Assembly (NCBI RefSeq): GCF_018882465.1
Contig: NZ_JACVOK010000001.1
Coordinates: 558,001-622,000 of the forward strand
Length of the DNA: 64,000 nt
Origin: Polynucleobacter sp. 73C-SIWE
GTDB taxonomy: Bacteria > Pseudomonadota > Gammaproteobacteria > Burkholderiales > Burkholderiaceae
Direction: 5' to 3'
Shown: positions 1 to 13,612 of the stretch, one piece after another
Layout: each line of letters begins with the position of its first letter
Position numbering within the stretch: position 1 is the stretch's first letter
Position numbers and translations under genes: made by a program
The notes under the pieces: generated by a model
Seen by the model: the letters and a program-made list of their open reading frames with translations, nothing else
What the model was told of the DNA's origin: nothing
Database searches by the model: none

Positions 1-163
1 TTTTTGAGCTTTTTATTAAAAATCTATATGAATCAATAGTTTAGGATAAACTCTGGAAGTTAATGTTTATCTTTATACGGAATCTTCATGAATTTTGAAA
101 TTTGCACTGATCTGTGCATAACTTTTATCAAAATTCCAAGCTTAAGTTAGCGAGTACTCAGGA
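1..163. other. Non-coding stretch downstream of hemE
   Basis: No convincing gene is visible. The stretch is AT-rich and follows the hemE stop codon on the minus strand. A weak hairpin (TGCAC/GTGCA around 102-116) is the only candidate terminator and it lacks a clear T tract, so hemE termination is unresolved here. Confidence 0.4.
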
Positions 164-1276
164 TTATTGCTTTGACCTAAGAGCTCTTGAGCGCTGAATT
201 ACGGTTTCTGTCAATGCGCTTACGCTTTCAGGTGGCGTAAATTGGGAGATTCCGTGACCCAAGTTGAAGATATGTCCATCTAGAGGGTGCAGACCTGGCT
301 TAAGGGCCGGAGCACCTGCCAAATCTTCTAGAAGGAGGTTGGCCTGCTCTGCAATCTGTTTTGGCTCAGAGAACAGAATGAGAGGATCTAAGTTGCCTTG
401 TAACGCCAAAGGTCTGTTCAATGCGAGCAGTTGCTTGCGAGCACGGCTGAGCGAGATCGTCCAATCAATTGCAATGACATCAGCGCCAGCATGCGCCATA
501 TCGTTTAACCAAATTGCGCCGCCCTTGGTAAACATAATGATCGGAATTTTTCTGCCTTCATGTTCGCGTGGCAATAAGGAAATCACCTTCTGCATCGATG
601 CCAAAGACATTTGCTGATACCAACCATCAGGCAACATCCCGCCCCAGGTATCAAAAATCATTAACGCTTGTGCGCCAGCTTTTGCTTGTTCAGTTAAATA
701 TGCAGCAACCGATTGAGCGTTGATATCCAAGATGTGCTGCAACAAATCAGGGCGACTAAACATCATGGTTTTAGCATGACGGAAATCATCGGAGCCAGAA
801 CCATCAATCATGTAGCAGGCCAATGTCCATGGGCTTCCAGAGAAGCCAATCAAAGGTACGCGCTGCTTACCGTCTTGAATAAGTGCTTTACGAATTTCAG
901 AAACAGCATCAAATACATACTTCAGTTCGCCCATATCGGCGACGCGCAATTTTTTAACCGCTTCTTCGGTGCGAAGAGGGTGATCAAAGCTTGGGCCTTC
1001 ACCACCAGTAAATTTGAGGCCTAATCCCATCGCATCTGGAATGGTCAAAATATCAGAAAACAAAATGGCCGCATCTAGTGGATAGCGATCCAATGGCTGA
1101 AGGGTTACTTCGGTAGCATATGCAGGATTTTTTGCGAGCCCTAGAAAGCTTCCAGCTTTAGCGCGGGTTGCATTGTATTCAGGGAGATATCGGCCAGCCT
1201 GACGCATGAGCCAAAGCGGTGTTTGATCAACCGCTTCGCCCAAGCAGGCTTTTAAGAACCGATCGTTTAGCAGCAA
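164..1276 (-). CDS. hemE: Uroporphyrinogen decarboxylase
   Basis: Cytosolic enzyme that removes four acetate carboxyl groups from uroporphyrinogen III to give coproporphyrinogen III in haem synthesis. The 370-residue protein has the usual family length. It shows the conserved N-terminal block [19 protein letters not shown] (about residues 20-38), the following [18 protein letters not shown] region that lines the active site, and the C-terminal NLGHGI motif. The start is TTG, 15 bases after the atpC stop; no ATG lies upstream in frame before atpC. It is the last gene of the atp run in this window and is probably read with it. Identity is certain; the exact start is a good guess because NDRFLKA aligns with the family N-terminus. 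Confidence 0.96.
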   Translation of the reverse strand: MLLNDRFLKACLGEAVDQTPLWLMRQAGRYLPEYNATRAKAGSFLGLAKNPAYATEVTLQPLDRYPLDAAILFSDILTIPDAMGLGLKFTGGEGPSFDHPLRTEEAVKKLRVADMGELKYVFDAVSEIRKALIQDGKQRVPLIGFSGSPWTLACYMIDGSGSDDFRHAKTMMFSRPDLLQHILDINAQSVAAYLTEQAKAGAQALMIFDTWGGMLPDGWYQQMSLASMQKVISLLPREHEGRKIPIIMFTKGGAIWLNDMAHAGADVIAIDWTISLSRARKQLLALNRPLALQGNLDPLILFSEPKQIAEQANLLLEDLAGAPALKPGLHPLDGHIFNLGHGISQFTPPESVSALTETVIQRSRALRSKQ

Positions 1277-1291
1277 GGGGATGGCCGGGTT

Positions 1292-1708
1292 TTACTTCTT
1301 ACGGCGGAAGCGGGCAATAGCAGCCAACTGTGCAGCAGCCATAGCAAACTCGGATTGGGCCAAAGCCAAATCAAAGTCAGTGCCACGGTTTTGCATTGCT
1401 TCTTCTGCACGTTTCTTAGCTTCGATGGCTTTTGCTTCATCAAGATCGTGGCCACGAATAGCGGTATCCGCTAATACGGTGACGCGATCTGGCTGAACTT
1501 CTAAATAACCACCAGCAACAAACACGAATTCTTCATCGCCATCTGCCTTTTCAATCCGAACAGAGCCTGGACGAATGCGTGTAATTAATGGGGTGTGGCC
1601 ATGCAAGATACCGAGCTCACCACCTTCGCCTGGAAGAGCTACAAACTTAGCCTCTCCGCTGAAAATGGACTGCTCGGCACTAACTACGTCGACATGTATG
1701 TTTGACAT
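1292..1708 (-). CDS. atpC: ATP synthase F1 subunit epsilon
   Basis: Part of the central stalk of the F1Fo ATP synthase, linking rotation of the c ring to F1 and inhibiting ATP hydrolysis. The 138-residue protein has the N-terminal beta-sandwich, with [20 protein letters not shown] near residues 25-44, and an alpha-helical C-terminal hairpin rich in Ala and Glu. It lies 21 bases after atpD and is the last atp gene in the operon. Length and sequence are ordinary for proteobacteria. Confidence 0.96.
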   Translation of the reverse strand: MSNIHVDVVSAEQSIFSGEAKFVALPGEGGELGILHGHTPLITRIRPGSVRIEKADGDEEFVFVAGGYLEVQPDRVTVLADTAIRGHDLDEAKAIEAKKRAEEAMQNRGTDFDLALAQSEFAMAAAQLAAIARFRRKK

Positions 1709-1729
1709 AATTTCCCTAGATGAAAGCGA

Positions 1730-3169
<1,440 letters not shown>

Positions 3170-3184
3170 CTAAATGCTGACCGC

Positions 3185-4054
3185 TTAAACCGCAGCCGCT
3201 CCACCAACAATTTCAGACAGCTCTTTGGTAATAGCAGCTTGTCGTGTTTTGTTGTAATCCAATTGCAATTCGCCGATCACGTTCTTTGCGTTATCTGAAG
3301 CGGCCTTCATCGAGACCATGCGAGCAGATTGCTCAGAAGCCATATTTTCAGCAACAGCTTGATAAATCATTGCTTCAACATAACGCTTTAATAAGCCATT
3401 TAAAATGGACTCTGCGTCAGGTTCGTAGATGTAGTCCCAAGATGGGCCTGCTTTGTCTTCGGGAGTCAGCTCGGCTGGCTCCAAAGGTAAGAGCTTTTCC
3501 AAAACAGGCTCTTGTTTCATTGCATTAACAAAGCGGGTGTATGCCAAATAAACAGCATCAATCTCGCCACGCTCAAACGCCTCTAATTGGGCGCTAATTG
3601 CACCAATCAACACATCCAAATGCGGTGTATCACCAATTTGAATTGTTTGAGAAATCAGCTTTGCTTTTGAGCGATTCAAAAACTGCAGGCCTTTTGAGCC
3701 AATTGCGGTGTACGCAATCTCAATATTTTTTTCCTGCAAATCGCGCACTTGGTTAGCAATCAAACGCAAGACGTTGGTATTTAAGCCACCGCACAAGCCT
3801 TTATCTGTTGTAACCAAAATAGTGCCGGCCTTCTTCACTTCACGAGTTGCCATGTAAGCAGGGCGGAACTCGGGGTTAGCCTTAGAAAGGTTGGCAACAA
3901 TTTCACGAATTTTTTCAGCATAAGGACGCGCATTACGCATGCGCTCCTGGGCGCGACGCATCTTGGATGCGGCGACCATTTCCATTGCCTTCGTGATCTT
4001 GCGCGTGTTTTGCACGCTCTTGATCTTTGATCGTATCTCTTTTGTGCTTGCCAT
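3185..4054 (-). CDS. atpG: ATP synthase F1 subunit gamma
   Basis: Rotating shaft of F1. The 289-residue protein starts with the conserved coiled-coil region [20 protein letters not shown] and has the central [11 protein letters not shown] motif (about residues 82-92). It ends in the second long helix, with [14 protein letters not shown]-type residues (here [18 protein letters not shown]). It lies 17 bases after atpA. It is unremarkable in length and motifs. Confidence 0.97.
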   Translation of the reverse strand: MASTKEIRSKIKSVQNTRKITKAMEMVAASKMRRAQERMRNARPYAEKIREIVANLSKANPEFRPAYMATREVKKAGTILVTTDKGLCGGLNTNVLRLIANQVRDLQEKNIEIAYTAIGSKGLQFLNRSKAKLISQTIQIGDTPHLDVLIGAISAQLEAFERGEIDAVYLAYTRFVNAMKQEPVLEKLLPLEPAELTPEDKAGPSWDYIYEPDAESILNGLLKRYVEAMIYQAVAENMASEQSARMVSMKAASDNAKNVIGELQLDYNKTRQAAITKELSEIVGGAAAV

Positions 4055-4071
4055 GATTTATGCGAGCCCTC

Positions 4072-5613
4072 TTAGAAAGAGGCTGAGCGCTTGTAATCCT
4101 CAATTGCAGCACGCAAAGCAGTTTCGTCATCTTTGCTGAGATCTTTAGTTTCTTCAATACGTCCAACTAGGTCGGCGTATTTAGATTTCAAGTGGTCTTG
4201 CAAACCTTTTTCGAATGCCAATACGTTCTTCACTTCGAGATCATCAAAGAAGCCATTGTTAACGGCATACAGCGAAGCAGCCATTTCCCAAACTTGGAGT
4301 GGCTTGTACTGAGCTTGCTTACACAATTCTGTAACGCGACGGCCACGCTCGAGCTGCTTGCGGGTTGCTTCATCAAGATCAGATGCGAACTGAGCAAAAG
4401 CTGCTAATTCACGATACTGCGCCAAGTCGGTACGAATACCACCAGACAATTTCTTAATGACTTTAGTTTGGGCTGCACCACCAACGCGTGAAACAGAAAT
4501 ACCGGCGTTAATCGCAGGACGTACACCAGCATTAAACAAGTCAGTTTCCAAGAAGATCTGGCCGTCGGTAATCGAAATCACGTTGGTTGGAACGAAAGCA
4601 GAAACGTCTCCTGCTTGAGTTTCAATAATCGGCAATGCTGTCAAAGAACCGGTTTTGCCTTTTACTGCACCATTGGTGAATTTCTCAACATACTCAGCAT
4701 TTACACGAGCAGCGCGCTCGAGCAAGCGTGAGTGGAGGTAGAACACGTCGCCAGGATAAGCCTCGCGGCCTGGTGGGCGGCGGAGCAACAGGGAAATTTG
4801 ACGATAAGCAACCGCTTGCTTGGTCAAGTCATCGTAAACAATGAGAGCGTCTTCGCCGCGATCGCGGAAGTATTCACCCATGGTGCAACCTGCGTATGCA
4901 GAGAGGTACTGCATCGCTGCAGACTCAGAGGCACTAGCAGCAACAACTACGGTGTACTCCATCGCGCCCAATTCGGTGAGCTTGCGAACAACGTTAGCAA
5001 TAGTAGAAGCTTTTTGACCAATAGCAACGTAAACGCAATAAACGCCTTTACCTTTTTGGTTAATGATCGCGTCAACTGCAACAGCTGTCTTACCTGTTTG
5101 GCGGTCACCAATAATCAACTCACGCTGACCACGGCCAATTGGAACCATCGCATCAATCGCCTTCAAACCAGTTTGAACTGGCTGGCTAACAGATTGACGT
5201 GCGATAACGCCAGGAGCAACTTTTTCAATAAAGTCAGTTAACTTGGTATTAATTGGGCCTTTGCCATCAATCGGCTGACCAAGCGCGTTTACAACTCGAC
5301 CGAGCAACTCTGGGCCAACTGGAACTTCCAAAATACGGCCGGTACATTTAACTGAGTCGCCTTCTTTAATATGGGTGTACTCACCCAACACCACAGCACC
5401 AACAGAATCACGCTCAAGGTTCAAAGCAAGGCCGATTGTGTTGTTTGGAAACTCCAACATTTCGCCCTGCATCACACCAGACAAACCGTGTACACGGCAA
5501 ATACCGTCGGTCACTGAAATTACAGTGCCTTCGTTGCGAGACTGGGTATCAACGCCCATTTCGCTAATTCGGCTTTTGATCAGCTCGCTGATCTCGGAAG
5601 GGTTGAGTTGCAT
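4072..5613 (-). CDS. atpA: ATP synthase F1 subunit alpha
   Basis: Non-catalytic nucleotide-binding subunit of F1. The 513-residue protein has the P-loop GDRQTGKT at about residues 169-176, the arginine-finger region ([13 protein letters not shown] followed by [15 protein letters not shown]) and the C-terminal helical domain. The start [16 protein letters not shown] is typical of the family. It lies 45 bases after atpH. Confidence 0.98.
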   Translation of the reverse strand: MQLNPSEISELIKSRISEMGVDTQSRNEGTVISVTDGICRVHGLSGVMQGEMLEFPNNTIGLALNLERDSVGAVVLGEYTHIKEGDSVKCTGRILEVPVGPELLGRVVNALGQPIDGKGPINTKLTDFIEKVAPGVIARQSVSQPVQTGLKAIDAMVPIGRGQRELIIGDRQTGKTAVAVDAIINQKGKGVYCVYVAIGQKASTIANVVRKLTELGAMEYTVVVAASASESAAMQYLSAYAGCTMGEYFRDRGEDALIVYDDLTKQAVAYRQISLLLRRPPGREAYPGDVFYLHSRLLERAARVNAEYVEKFTNGAVKGKTGSLTALPIIETQAGDVSAFVPTNVISITDGQIFLETDLFNAGVRPAINAGISVSRVGGAAQTKVIKKLSGGIRTDLAQYRELAAFAQFASDLDEATRKQLERGRRVTELCKQAQYKPLQVWEMAASLYAVNNGFFDDLEVKNVLAFEKGLQDHLKSKYADLVGRIEETKDLSKDDETALRAAIEDYKRSASF

Positions 5614-5658
5614 TACTTACTCCTGGGTCTTATTTCGTATGTTCTTAATAGGGATAAC

Positions 5659-6195
5659 TTATGCGCCAAGACTTGCTTGCATTTGAGCTAACCGTGCCTT
5701 TACGGAACTATCCATTACCTCGTCACCAACTTGAACGCGAACACCGCCAATCAAGGTTGGATCAATCTGAATAGTAGGGCGCAAATCTTTACCCCCAAAG
5801 CGCTTCTTCAAACTTGACAACAAATCATTTAATGCGCTTCCCTCTATAGGGAATGCACTGGTAATCATTACTTCTGCTGCACCTTCGCTCTTATTCTTCA
5901 TCGCCTCAAATTGACTTGCAATTTCAGGGATGGCTGCTAAGCGATGGCTTTGATTCACAAGACTTAAAAAGCTCGCTACTTTTCCATCTAACTTCGTCTT
6001 CACCATGCCGGTTAAAAGCTTAGTCAAATCTTCTGCAGAAACTTTTGGGTTATTGGATAAACCAGCAACTTCTGGTAGCGCAGCAAGCTGAGCCAACTCG
6101 TTGAGCTGCTCCAACATTGAAGCAAGCTCAGCAGGCTTGGCGCTTTGAAAAAGCGCTTCAGCATAGGGGCGAGCAATCGTGGCTAACTCAGCCAT
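5659..6195 (-). CDS. atpH: ATP synthase F1 subunit delta
   Basis: Peripheral-stalk subunit that joins F1 to the b subunits. I place the start at the ATG at 6195, giving 178 residues beginning MAELATIARPYAEALF. This matches the family N-terminus, while the longer open frame to 6222 adds residues that overlap the end of atpF. With this start there is one base between the atpF TGA and the atpH ATG (TGATATG), which suggests translational coupling. The C-terminal part contains the conserved IGGVRVQVGDEVMDSSV segment. Confidence 0.95.
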   Translation of the reverse strand: MAELATIARPYAEALFQSAKPAELASMLEQLNELAQLAALPEVAGLSNNPKVSAEDLTKLLTGMVKTKLDGKVASFLSLVNQSHRLAAIPEIASQFEAMKNKSEGAAEVMITSAFPIEGSALNDLLSSLKKRFGGKDLRPTIQIDPTLIGGVRVQVGDEVMDSSVKARLAQMQASLGA

Positions 6196-6196
6196 A

Positions 6197-6667
6197 TCAA
6201 AGCTCTGCCTTGAGTTGATCAAGCAAGGCGCCGTGAGCTTTAGCGTCTACTTCCCGACGTAAAATTTGCTCAGCACCTTTAACAGCCAATACAGCAACTT
6301 CCGCACGCAAAACTTCGCGAGCGCGTGTTACCTGTTGGTCTGCATCTTCTTTCGCTTGAGAAATAATGCGGGTTGCTTCAGCTTGTGCGTTTGCACGGAT
6401 TTCATCGGCCGACATTTGTGCGCGCTTTTCTGCCTCAGCTACACGCAGAACACCTTCTTGACGTGCTTTTGAGAGCTCTAATTCAGCAGCATTGTTTGCA
6501 AGTGCCAATTCTTCTTTTCCACGCTCGGCAGCAGCCAAACCATCAGCAATTTTGGTTGAACGCTCATCTAGCGCCTTAACCAGTGGTGGCCACACGAAGC
6601 GTGCAACAACCCACCATAAGACGAAGAAGACGATCATTTGCGCGAATAGGGTCGCGTTCAGATTCAC
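6197..6667 (-). CDS. atpF: ATP synthase Fo subunit b
   Basis: Membrane-anchored stator of the ATP synthase. The 156-residue protein has one N-terminal membrane helix (about residues 5-27, [19 protein letters not shown]). A long charged coiled coil then holds the conserved [19 protein letters not shown] region. This is the usual b-subunit layout with a single copy, so the stator is probably a b homodimer as in E. coli. Confidence 0.96.
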   Translation of the reverse strand: MNLNATLFAQMIVFFVLWWVVARFVWPPLVKALDERSTKIADGLAAAERGKEELALANNAAELELSKARQEGVLRVAEAEKRAQMSADEIRANAQAEATRIISQAKEDADQQVTRAREVLRAEVAVLAVKGAEQILRREVDAKAHGALLDQLKAEL

Positions 6668-6730
6668 GATATTCCTTTCAGTATTGTTGAGAACGGTTGG
6701 ATGACCTTATGGTCATCCACGCCAAAACAA

Positions 6731-7024
<294 letters not shown>

Positions 7025-7039
7025 TTAAAAATAAAAAAG

Positions 7040-7930
<891 letters not shown>

Positions 7931-7961
7931 CTATTACTTGTCCTTGTTTATTTGCTTCTTG

Positions 7962-8465
7962 TTACTTCCAAAACCACGCCAACAAGTAACACTTGAGGGT
8001 AGCCAAATAAGTAACAAGCAACGGGATCCATTTCAAATCAGGCTGCTTTAGGGCAAAGCCTATGAACAAAACGATAGTTGCTAGGATTTTGATAAATTCA
8101 CCAGAAACCACTGCCGCCAAAAAGCCGCCGGGGCTAGATTTGACACTCTTTTTTGCCGCCTCTATGCGCATCAAAAACAACGCGGAAGGCAAAAATCCAA
8201 TCAAACCGCCTACTAAAGCCGAATAAGTATAAACGTTTTTGTCAGCCAGACTTGAAAAAACATAGCAGGCACTAGCAATTACTAGGGTGATCACAACCTG
8301 ACTCAGAACAACCCACCATGAGTTGATTGAAGCAAAATTACGCGGTTTTGCTTTGCGCAAGGCATCCATCTCGTCTTTGCTGAGAGTTTTAAAGGAGTCT
8401 TCCTCGATTTCATCCCATTGATGAGCGCTTGTTGGCTGGTTTTTATTCACAAAATTGTTTCTCAT
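7962..8465 (-). CDS. atpI: ATP synthase subunit I
   Basis: Small membrane protein encoded ahead of the structural atp genes and thought to help c-ring assembly. The 167-residue protein has a charged N-terminal 60 residues and then four hydrophobic segments, including YSALVGGLIGFLPSALFL (about residues 80-97). Members of this family are variable, so the call rests on position and topology. Its ATG is only 6 bases after the parB stop, so the atp genes may be read partly from promoters upstream of parAB. Confidence 0.85.
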   Translation of the reverse strand: MRNNFVNKNQPTSAHQWDEIEEDSFKTLSKDEMDALRKAKPRNFASINSWWVVLSQVVITLVIASACYVFSSLADKNVYTYSALVGGLIGFLPSALFLMRIEAAKKSVKSSPGGFLAAVVSGEFIKILATIVLFIGFALKQPDLKWIPLLVTYLATLKCYLLAWFWK

Positions 8466-8471
8466 GGGCCA

Positions 8472-9365
8472 CTAATCAGCCGCAATACCCAACTTTTTTA
8501 ATAAGGAATCAAGCTCATCAAACTGGCTAAAGCCAATGCGAAGCTCGCCGCCCTTACCTTTGAACTTAAATTCGACGTTTAAGCCAATTAAATCGGCCAT
8601 TTCTTGAGATAGACGACGCATATCAGGGTCGCGACTTGGCGAAGTGACGCCAGTCTTGCTTTTGGGCTTTTTGTCACCAATCTGGCCCCCAGCAATTGCT
8701 AAAGCGGCTGACATTTTTTCCGCCTCACGAACAGACAGGCCTTGTGCGGCAATTCTTTGAGCCAAAGCAACCTGGCTAGCTCCCGGGAGGGGCAATAGGG
8801 CGCGGGCATGGCCCATATCGATATCACCAGCCAAAAGCATTGCCTGCACAGGTTTTGCGAGCTGGGCCAGGCGCAAGAGGTTAGTAATGGCACTGCGAGA
8901 CTTTCCTACCGCTTTTGCAGCCTGTTCATGTGTAAAGCCAAACTCTTCGATCAATCTCGCCAGGCCTTGTGACTCCTCAAGGGGATTTAAATCTTCCCGC
9001 TGCATGTTCTCGACCAAAGCCATTGCTGCTGCTGCTTGATCATCTGCGCTAGAAACCAAAACTGGAACTTCTTTTAGACCAGCAATTGTGGCCGCACGAA
9101 AGCGTCGTTCGCCGGCGATGATTTCGTACTTTCCTGGCGATACAAGTCTGACCAATAGCGGCTGCATCACGCCTTGTTCACGAATGCTCTCTGCTAATTC
9201 TTGCAAAGCACCAACTTCCATTTTTTGACGAGGTTGATACTTGCCGGCCTGCAATGCAGTCAATGGCAAGCGATTAATTTCTGCTGTTGAATTTGCTTGA
9301 GAACTCTTCTCTCCGAGCAACGCCTCTAGCCCTCTACCCAAACCTTTTTTCTTAATTGCAACCAT
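8472..9365 (-). CDS. parB: Chromosome partitioning protein ParB
   Basis: DNA-binding CTP hydrolase that loads at parS sites near the origin and spreads to organise segregation. The 297-residue protein has the N-terminal motif [12 protein letters not shown] and the CTP-binding box GERRFRAA (about residues 86-93). An HTH region follows ([22 protein letters not shown]), and the protein ends in a C-terminal dimerisation segment. It is 22 bases after parA. Two perfect parS sites lie 2 and 3.4 kb away. Confidence 0.96.
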   Translation of the reverse strand: MVAIKKKGLGRGLEALLGEKSSQANSTAEINRLPLTALQAGKYQPRQKMEVGALQELAESIREQGVMQPLLVRLVSPGKYEIIAGERRFRAATIAGLKEVPVLVSSADDQAAAAMALVENMQREDLNPLEESQGLARLIEEFGFTHEQAAKAVGKSRSAITNLLRLAQLAKPVQAMLLAGDIDMGHARALLPLPGASQVALAQRIAAQGLSVREAEKMSAALAIAGGQIGDKKPKSKTGVTSPSRDPDMRRLSQEMADLIGLNVEFKFKGKGGELRIGFSQFDELDSLLKKLGIAAD

Positions 9366-9387
9366 GGTGTTTTATCTTCTAAAAAAA

Positions 9388-10158
9388 TTACATGTGTTTG
9401 ATGCGCTCAACCATCTCCGCACCAAACTCTAAATAGGCTTTTGCACCGCGCGATGACTTATCAAATGCAACGCCAGGAAGCCCGTAAGACGGGGCTTCGG
9501 CCAGGCGTACATTGCGCGGAATAATTGTCTTAAATACTTTGTCGCCAAAGTGCTCTAACAGCTGATCAGAAACTTGTTGTTGCAGCGTCATGCGCGCATC
9601 AAACATCACGCGCAATAAACCAATGATCACTAAATCAGGATTTAAATTTGCATGCACTTGTTTAATGGTGTTCACTAAATCCGACAAACCTTCGAGCGCA
9701 AAATATTCACACTGCATCGGGACAATGACGCCGTTTGCGGCACACAATCCATTGAGTGTTAGTAATGACAGCGCAGGCGGACAATCGATCAAAATAAAAT
9801 CGTAATCATTTGCCACTTCAGCTAAAGCATCTTTTAAACGAGATTCGCGCGCATCGATATCTACTAGCTCAATTTCTGCACCAGCTAAATCACGATTAGC
9901 AGGCAATACGTCATAAGCAGAACTCTCACAACGTTGCGCGCAATTTTTCACTGATGCCAAACCAATTAAAACTTGATAAATACTGTTCTCTAAATCTGCC
10001 TTCTCAATGCCCGAGCCCATGGTGGCATTACCTTGCGGATCCAAATCTACCAATAGCGCTCGTTGCTTAAGCCCAGCTAGGCCTGCGGCCAAATTTACAG
10101 CGGTGGTGGTTTTGCCAACGCCGCCTTTTTGATTTGCGATACAGAATATTTTTGCCAT
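9388..10158 (-). CDS. parA: Chromosome partitioning ATPase ParA
   Basis: Walker-type ATPase that works with ParB to move the origin region. The 256-residue protein has the deviant Walker A motif KGGVGKTTTAVNLAAG at residues 10-25, and the Walker B region LIDCPPALSLLTLNGL. The short form without an N-terminal DNA-binding domain is the chromosomal (Soj-like) type. It follows rsmG by 19 bases. Confidence 0.96.
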   Translation of the reverse strand: MAKIFCIANQKGGVGKTTTAVNLAAGLAGLKQRALLVDLDPQGNATMGSGIEKADLENSIYQVLIGLASVKNCAQRCESSAYDVLPANRDLAGAEIELVDIDARESRLKDALAEVANDYDFILIDCPPALSLLTLNGLCAANGVIVPMQCEYFALEGLSDLVNTIKQVHANLNPDLVIIGLLRVMFDARMTLQQQVSDQLLEHFGDKVFKTIIPRNVRLAEAPSYGLPGVAFDKSSRGAKAYLEFGAEMVERIKHM

Positions 10159-10177
10159 AGCTACTTTGTGACTTTGC

Positions 10178-10846
10178 TTAAGGGGTGAGGAGTGATTTTC
10201 TCATGGGGCTCAAGACCAAAAGGCGTCTTTCCACCGATAAATTAGGTATATGCAAGGGTTGGTCTGCCAGTAAGCGCCAGTCATTCATACAAACCGCCTG
10301 CATCTCTTCATCTGCGCGCTTACCTTTCATTGCAAACACTAGGCCGTCAGGCTTTAAAAAAGGTAATGACAAGTCTAAAAAGCGAGCCAGATTGGTAAAG
10401 GCCCTAGAAATAACGGCATCAAACTGACCTGGTTGTTGCACTGCAACATCTTCAACGCGCTCACTTAAGATTTCGATATTTTTTAACTTCAACTTTCCGC
10501 GCACATGCTGCAAGAAAGCAGTCTTTTTTCTAACTGCCTCGATGAGGGTCAAGCGCCACTCAGGCTCGACAATGGCAATCGGGATGGCGGGAAGGCCGCC
10601 GCCAGAACCTAAATCCGCAATTTTGGGATTTTGGTCATTCAAAAATTGTCTCAAAATAGGTAAAACTGCAATTGAATCAATAAGATGGAGACTAACTGAA
10701 TCCTTTGCTCCCTCGATTGCAGTTAGGTTATGAACCTGATTCCAACGCCCCATTTCTTGCAAAAAAAGCTCTAAATTGACAATGTTTGCGTCGTTTAAAT
10801 TTAAACCGAGCTCGGTAATTCCCAGAGCAAGCAAGCTCTCGCTCAT
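10178..10846 (-). CDS. rsmG: 16S rRNA (guanine-N7)-methyltransferase RsmG
   Basis: Methylates G527 (E. coli numbering) in 16S rRNA using S-adenosylmethionine. The 222-residue protein has the SAM-binding motif [17 protein letters not shown] (about residues 75-91) and the family motif [11 protein letters not shown]. Its start overlaps the stop of mnmG by four bases (ATGA), a normal arrangement for this pair. Confidence 0.96.
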   Translation of the reverse strand: MSESLLALGITELGLNLNDANIVNLELFLQEMGRWNQVHNLTAIEGAKDSVSLHLIDSIAVLPILRQFLNDQNPKIADLGSGGGLPAIPIAIVEPEWRLTLIEAVRKKTAFLQHVRGKLKLKNIEILSERVEDVAVQQPGQFDAVISRAFTNLARFLDLSLPFLKPDGLVFAMKGKRADEEMQAVCMNDWRLLADQPLHIPNLSVERRLLVLSPMRKSLLTP

Positions 10847-12762
10847 GTAGTTTCTTGGGCGCGGCCCAAACCCTTTTTGAGGTGGACTAAAAGTAAAGAG
10901 AGTGCGGCTGGAGTTACCCCGGATATCCTGCCTGCCTGCCCCAATGTTTCAGGTTTATGAAGATTCAGCTTTTGCTGAACCTCCTTAGATAGGCCCAATA
11001 CGTTTGAATAATCCAAGGATTCAGGCAGGGGGAAGGTTTCGTTGTGCTCTTGACGGGCAATTTCAAGCGCCTGACGATCAATATAGCCCTGGTATTTGAC
11101 CGAAATTTCCACTTGATCACTAATTTGAGCCGCAAGCCCAATATCGTCGTCTAAAACCTCAGGCGCCCATAATCCATCACCCAAGCTTGTGATTGCCTCA
11201 TAAGTAACGCCAGGACGACGTAAAAGCTCTGTTAAGTTGCACTCATGGGACAAATCTTGGCCCAAAAGATTGGCGACTAGGGGTGCTGCCTCATGCTTTG
11301 GTCCAACCCAGATATCCTGAAGACGAGATGTTTCACGTGAAACAGCCTCTTGCTTTCTACAAAACACTTCCCAGCGATAGTCATCAACCAAACCAAGGTC
11401 ACGCCCAATGGCTGTTAAACGCATATCGGCGTTATCTTCGCGCAAGCTAAGGCGATATTCCGCTCGACTAGTAAACATCCGATAGGGCTCTTGAACGCCG
11501 CGGGTAATCAAATCATCCACCAAAACGCCAATATAAGACTCACTTCGCTTTGGCAACCAAGGTTCTTTGCCCTTAGAGGCTAGGCCAGCATTAATTCCAG
11601 CAAGCATGCCTTGGGCCGCAGCCTCTTCGTAGCCCGTAGTACCGTTAATCTGCCCGGCAAAGTAAAGCCCGCCAATGGCCCTGGTTTCTAGGCTATGGCG
11701 CAACTGGCGCGGATCAAAGAAGTCATATTCAATGGCGTAGCCCGGGCGAACAATTACCGCCGACTCTAGACCTCGAATACTGCGAACCAAATCCCATTGG
11801 ATGTCAAAAGGCAAACTCGTGGAAATGCCATTAGGGTAAAACTCGTTGGTAGTTAAGCCCTCTGGCTCTAAAAAGATCTGGTGGCTGTTTCTAGAGGCAA
11901 AGCGATGAATTTTGTCCTCAATAGAGGGGCAGTAGCGTGGGCCAACCCCCTCTATTACCCCGGTATACATTGGGGAGCGGTCTAGGCCGCCCCGAATAAT
12001 GTCATGGGTCTTTTCATTTGTATGAGAAATCCAGCAAGGAACTTGCTGTGGATGCTGTTCTGGACGCCCCAAGTAGGAGAACACTGGGACTGGATCAAGA
12101 TCTCCAGGCTGCTCAAGCATGAATGAAAAATCGATCGTTCGGCCATCAATACGGGGTGGGGTGCCAGTCTTTAGCCTTCCTTGAGGAAGCTTTAGCTCTT
12201 TTAAACGGGCAGACAATGAAACTGCAGCTGGATCACCAGCGCGGCCGCCAGCATAATTATTTAAGCCAACATGAATTTTTCCATCCAAAAAGGTGCCGGC
12301 CGTCAAAACCACCTTCTTAGCCATAAACTCTAAGCCCATTTGGGTTACAACACCCTGAACCTCATCGCCCTTTACTAATAAATCATCAACTGCAGCCTGA
12401 AATAAGGTTAAATTCGGCTGATTTTCTAAACGGCGGCGGATTGCTGCTTTATATAAGACGCGATCACCTTGAGCGCGGGTCGCGCGTACAGCTGGGCCCT
12501 TGCTGGAATTCAGAATACGGAATTGGATGCCAGCCTCATCAGTTGCTGCAGCCATGGCACCGCCCATCGCATCAATCTCTTTAACGAGGTGGCCTTTTCC
12601 AATCCCGCCAATAGAAGGGTTGCAACTCATTGCCCCCAAACTCTCAATGCTATGGGTAATTAATAAGGTGTCGCAACCCATGCGCGCCGATGCGAGGGCA
12701 GCCTCAGTCCCGGCGTGACCGCCGCCAACTACGATGACATCGAAACTTTTGGAATAACGCAT
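10843..12762 (-). CDS. mnmG: tRNA uridine-5-carboxymethylaminomethyl(34) synthesis enzyme MnmG
   Basis: FAD protein that, with MnmE, adds the carboxymethylaminomethyl group to U34 of certain tRNAs. The 639-residue protein has the FAD-binding motif [19 protein letters not shown] at residues 11-29, [23 protein letters not shown], and the C-terminal helical domain ending [13 protein letters not shown] perfect 16-base parS site lies inside the coding sequence, encoding VSRET. MnmE is encoded 15 kb away on the other replichore. Confidence 0.97.
   Translation of the reverse strand: MRYSKSFDVIVVGGGHAGTEAALASARMGCDTLLITHSIESLGAMSCNPSIGGIGKGHLVKEIDAMGGAMAAATDEAGIQFRILNSSKGPAVRATRAQGDRVLYKAAIRRRLENQPNLTLFQAAVDDLLVKGDEVQGVVTQMGLEFMAKKVVLTAGTFLDGKIHVGLNNYAGGRAGDPAAVSLSARLKELKLPQGRLKTGTPPRIDGRTIDFSFMLEQPGDLDPVPVFSYLGRPEQHPQQVPCWISHTNEKTHDIIRGGLDRSPMYTGVIEGVGPRYCPSIEDKIHRFASRNSHQIFLEPEGLTTNEFYPNGISTSLPFDIQWDLVRSIRGLESAVIVRPGYAIEYDFFDPRQLRHSLETRAIGGLYFAGQINGTTGYEEAAAQGMLAGINAGLASKGKEPWLPKRSESYIGVLVDDLITRGVQEPYRMFTSRAEYRLSLREDNADMRLTAIGRDLGLVDDYRWEVFCRKQEAVSRETSRLQDIWVGPKHEAAPLVANLLGQDLSHECNLTELLRRPGVTYEAITSLGDGLWAPEVLDDDIGLAAQISDQVEISVKYQGYIDRQALEIARQEHNETFPLPESLDYSNVLGLSKEVQQKLNLHKPETLGQAGRISGVTPAALSLLLVHLKKGLGRAQETT
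11329..11344. promoter_or_regulatory. parS site inside mnmG
   Basis: The bases read TGTTTCACGTGAAACA, a perfect palindrome that matches the bacterial parS consensus at every position. It lies within mnmG and encodes Val-Ser-Arg-Glu-Thr without disturbing the frame. With parAB 1.2 kb away it is very likely a ParB-loading site. Confidence 0.93.
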
Positions 12763-12801
12763 GATTTGCCTCGGATAGGGCGATGATCATAGCATTTTGT
12801 T

Positions 12802-12817
12802 TGTTTCACGTGAAACA
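12802..12817. promoter_or_regulatory. parS site upstream of mnmG
   Basis: The same perfect 16-base palindrome TGTTTCACGTGAAACA lies in the 106-base gap between mnmG and the TSUP gene. It is 1.47 kb from the first copy. Together they form a parS cluster about 10-11 kb from the predicted origin. Confidence 0.95.
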
Positions 12818-12868
12818 AAAGCAGTGAAATAATGAAGGAAAATAAATGGATTTTTCTAAGTCACTGAT

Positions 12869-13612
12869 TTAATTCAGGAAATAGGCATTCCACGCAGACT
12901 TCAGAATGAGTACGCTCACAATTACCAGAAAAGCCTTTCTAACAAAGCCGCTTCCATGCTGAATTGCAAGTCGACTACCGAATTGGCTACCAGCAATATT
13001 GGCAACCATCATCGCAAAACCAAGCGGCCAATTAATTTGGCCCAAACTAGCCAACATCAGGATTGCCGCCAAGTTTGTTGCAACGTTCACCAGCTTGGTT
13101 GCGGCAGAGGCATGCAAAAAATCAAAAGCAAAAAATCTTACAAAGCCGAACAACAAAAAGCTACCAGTGCCGGGGCCGAAAAAGCCATCATAAAAACCAA
13201 TCGTTAATCCAAGTAAGGCTGCTTTGAGTTGCTGAAAGCGACTCTTTTCCTTTGGTGCATGCTGCTCTCCCAGCGAAGGCTGAAACCAGGTATAGAGCAA
13301 AAGAAAGAGCAGCAAAAACGGCAAGGCCTTACGCAATGGCTCTGCCGGAAAATTGCTCACGGCGTTTGCGCCCAAAAGAGAGCCGACAAAACCTGCCACG
13401 ATCGCCGGCAGAACAATTGCCCATGGCAATGAAACGTGGCGCAAATATCTACGCGCAGCATTTAGTGTGCCGCCAATAGCAGAAACTTTATTGGTAGAAA
13501 GAAGGGTTGCGGGCGGAGCATCTGGGTAAGCCGCAAACAAGGCCGGGACCTGAATCAAACCACCGCCGCCAGCCACGGCATCAACCAAGCCGGCAAAAAA
13601 AGCCATAGCCAA
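12869..13612 (-). CDS. TSUP family permease (sulfite exporter TauE/SafE-like)
   Basis: Predicted membrane transporter of the TauE/SafE (TSUP) family, which moves sulfite, sulfonates or other small anions. At least seven hydrophobic segments are visible and the family signature DAVAGGGGLIQVPAL lies near the N-terminus (about residues 11-25). The start is uncertain. TTG at 13612 gives 247 residues but cuts the first membrane helix; the frame stays open upstream to 13658 with a plausible helix (FSIYIWPLLL) and no ATG, GTG or TTG. It follows the liv operon on the same strand after a strong hairpin, so it is probably a separate unit. Substrate is unknown. Confidence 0.85.
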   Translation of the reverse strand: MAMAFFAGLVDAVAGGGGLIQVPALFAAYPDAPPATLLSTNKVSAIGGTLNAARRYLRHVSLPWAIVLPAIVAGFVGSLLGANAVSNFPAEPLRKALPFLLLFLLLYTWFQPSLGEQHAPKEKSRFQQLKAALLGLTIGFYDGFFGPGTGSFLLFGFVRFFAFDFLHASAATKLVNVATNLAAILMLASLGQINWPLGFAMMVANIAGSQFGSRLAIQHGSGFVRKAFLVIVSVLILKSAWNAYFLN

